Part shown: one piece after another, positions 28,823 to 30,238 of the stretch
Layout: each line of letters begins with the position of its first letter
How positions within the stretch are numbered: the first letter of the stretch is position 1
Source of the DNA: Deltaproteobacteria bacterium RBG_13_61_14
GTDB taxonomy: Bacteria > RBG-13-61-14
Assembly (NCBI GenBank): GCA_001797815.1
Contig: MGQK01000065.1
Location: 1 to 30,238 of the forward strand
DNA: 30,238 nt
Direction of reading: 5' to 3'
Program-made: the position numbers and the translations under genes
The notes under the pieces: model-generated
The model's database searches: none
Seen by the model: only the letters and a program-made list of their open reading frames with translations
Told to the model about the DNA's origin: nothing

Positions 28823-30079
28823 TCAAGCCGGGCCCCCGGCTTTCGCCCCGGGTTTTTCCAGCGGGAAAATCGCGCCGGCCGCGAAGAGATAGACGATCAG
28901 GAAAAGCAGGTAAGCCTGGTCATAGGAGCCGTAACGGTCATAGCTCAGGCCCAGGATCACGGTCCCGGCCAGGCGCAGCGCCAGGATCGGCGACATGATC
29001 CCGGAGACGACCGCGAACGAATGCCGGCCGAACATGGCGGCGGTGATGATGGGAAAGGTGCTGAGCACGCCGCCCATGGAAAATCCGTAAACTACCGTGA
29101 ACAGGGCCACGCCCGCCAGGTTCTTGACCAGGATCAGGACCAGGATCCCCGCAGCCTGGAGCAAGAACAACCCCGCGGCGAGGCGCTGCGGCCGGAAGCG
29201 GTCGCAGAGCGCGCCCCAGAAATATTTGCCGGCCGCGCCGCAAAGGGCGGTGAGGGCCAGGATGGTCGTGGCCTGGCGCGAGCTGAAGCCCACGTCGGTA
29301 AAGCGGATCACGAGCTGGGAAAGGATGGCGGAAAGCGCGGTGATCGCCCCGGCATAGGGCAGGATGATCCGCCAGAACGCGGGGGTCCGGAGCGCGTCCC
29401 GGCCGGACCAGTGCCGGTCGTTTTCCGCCACCAGGGTGGGAGGCGGCAGCGCGGGGTCGGCGTCGTCCGGCAGCAGGCCCAGCTCTTCGGGCCGGCCCTT
29501 GAGAAAAAACAGGGCCAGGGGGATGAGCGTGGCCCAGACCAGGATGGCGATGCCGAAGCAGGCGGAGCGCCAATCGCCGTAAAGGTCAAGCAGGCTCTGG
29601 CCTAAAAGCGGCAGGATCGCGCCCGACATCGAGATGCCCATGGTGGCCAACCCCAGGGCCTTGCCCCGGCGGAGCACGAACCAGTTGGAGACCGCGTAGT
29701 TTACCACCACCCCGCTCAGGCAGGCGCCGGCAAAGGAGAGGGCCGCGCCCAGGAGGAGGTAGAACTCCCAGGGGCTGTTCATCCGGGCGAGGAGCACGTA
29801 GGCCGCGCCGTTGAGCCCGGCGCCCAGGACGATCAAGAGCCGGGGTCCGAAGCGGGTAACCAGGTAGCCGGTGAGCAGGCCGAGGAAGCTGTTGAAGAAC
29901 ATGCTCAGACCCAGGCCGGCGCTGAACTGGGTGCGGGTCCAGTGCAGCTCGGCCAGGATCGGGCCCTGGAACACGTTCCAGATATAGAAGCCGGTGCCGG
30001 TGCTGATCAGGTTGCTGTAAAAAGCCACCGCCACGATCAGCCAGCCGTAAAAGAAAGCCGGCCTAGCGCGAACCGCCAT
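28823..30079 (-). CDS. MFS transporter, oxalate/formate antiporter (OFA)-like
   Basis: A 418-aa protein with 12 predicted membrane helices. The first helix FFYGWLIVAVAFYSNLISTG, the helix 4-5 region VVVNYAVSNWFVLRRGKALG and the central loop KGRPEELGLLPDD are characteristic of the OFA/monocarboxylate subgroup. The loop between helices 2 and 3 has TGYLVTRFGPRLL in place of the MFS GxxxDRxGRR motif. It likely moves a small carboxylate across the inner membrane; the substrate cannot be read. The start overlaps the end of the upstream gene by 17 bp, so it is translationally coupled to it. Confidence 0.85.
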   Translation of the reverse strand: MAVRARPAFFYGWLIVAVAFYSNLISTGTGFYIWNVFQGPILAELHWTRTQFSAGLGLSMFFNSFLGLLTGYLVTRFGPRLLIVLGAGLNGAAYVLLARMNSPWEFYLLLGAALSFAGACLSGVVVNYAVSNWFVLRRGKALGLATMGISMSGAILPLLGQSLLDLYGDWRSACFGIAILVWATLIPLALFFLKGRPEELGLLPDDADPALPPPTLVAENDRHWSGRDALRTPAFWRIILPYAGAITALSAILSQLVIRFTDVGFSSRQATTILALTALCGAAGKYFWGALCDRFRPQRLAAGLFLLQAAGILVLILVKNLAGVALFTVVYGFSMGGVLSTFPIITAAMFGRHSFAVVSGIMSPILALRLAGTVILGLSYDRYGSYDQAYLLFLIVYLFAAGAIFPLEKPGAKAGGPA

Positions 30080-30238
30080 CTAACCTCAGCACCTCACGCA
30101 GGAAATGGTCCCAGTCGCGCTTGGTCACCGCCTCCGGCTTGGGGTAGTCCTGGAAGATTTTGCGCAAATCCGGGAGCAAGGACCGGAACTCATCCTCCCT
30201 CACCTCCACCTTGCCCTGGTAGCCGGGAATGCCCTGCA
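30063..30238 (-). CDS. C-terminal end of an unknown protein (runs off window)
   Basis: The frame is open from the window edge to TAG at 30063-30065; about 58 residues are visible: GIPGYQGKVEVREDEFRSLL, DLRKIFQDYPKPEAVTKRDW and the end FLREVLRLDGGSR. Charged and helical, no membrane segment. I do not recognise the family. It overlaps the MFS start by 17 bp, which supports it as a real gene and first visible member of the operon. Confidence 0.65.
   Translation of the reverse strand, partial: QGIPGYQGKVEVREDEFRSLLPDLRKIFQDYPKPEAVTKRDWDHFLREVLRLDGGSR

Overview
The window is a GC-rich chromosomal stretch from a Gram-negative bacterium. LptD shows there is an outer membrane with lipopolysaccharide transport. 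There are lipoproteins with lipobox cysteines, sigma-70-type promoters (TTGACA/TATAAT-like) and Shine-Dalgarno sites, but no rRNA, tRNA or other phylogenetic marker. The CoA-transferase/GNAT fusion, the class-II cyclic nucleotide phosphodiesterase, the VKOR-DsbA fusion and the PATAN/MshEN/HD-GYP protein would fit a Desulfobacterota-, Nitrospirota- or candidate-phylum-like organism. The sequence alone does not place it further.

Left part (1-11,000): a truncated lipoprotein gene; a secreted beta-propeller protein with a C-terminal cysteine/transmembrane/arginine tail (986-2833); a permease of the DUF318/ArsP type; a TPR lipoprotein; a CoA transferase fused to a GNAT acetyltransferase; and a YfhO-type membrane protein. 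The gaps are full of small hairpins and low-complexity inverted repeats.

Middle (11,000-24,200): a relatively AT-rich two-gene island, rloB-rloA, is a likely anti-phage ATPase/TOPRIM pair and sits beside a gene remnant. Then come a PHP phosphoesterase, an S23/IVP four-helix-bundle gene inside inverted repeat arrays, and an 837-aa MshEN-REC-HD-GYP-REC-PATAN signalling protein. Reading the other way is a cluster with a stand-alone cyclic-nucleotide-binding protein, two tiny membrane proteins, a Crp-like regulator, a class-II cyclic nucleotide phosphodiesterase and LptD. The two cNMP sensors and the phosphodiesterase look like one cyclic-nucleotide circuit. Next is a regulatory cluster: a cysteine-rich HTH protein, an unknown protein and an Xre regulator on the minus strand, and a LexA/CI-like S24 repressor on the plus strand. 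The divergent promoters between Xre and S24 are centred on the same -10 element, which is switch-like architecture.

Right part (24,200-30,238): an alpha/beta-hydrolase esterase, then about 2.4 kb of repeat-rich DNA holding a DUF2007-like gene and an AT-rich orphan gene framed by 17-bp direct repeats. Last is a minus-strand operon of an unknown C-terminal fragment, an OFA-type MFS transporter and a VKOR-DsbA oxidative folding protein.

The strongest pattern not explained by the genes is a set of short palindromic elements lying inside open reading frames (yfhO-like gene, 22097-22552 and 22764-23120). Some have sequence-matched copies elsewhere in the window, and one nearly identical 30-bp pair is read in two different frames.
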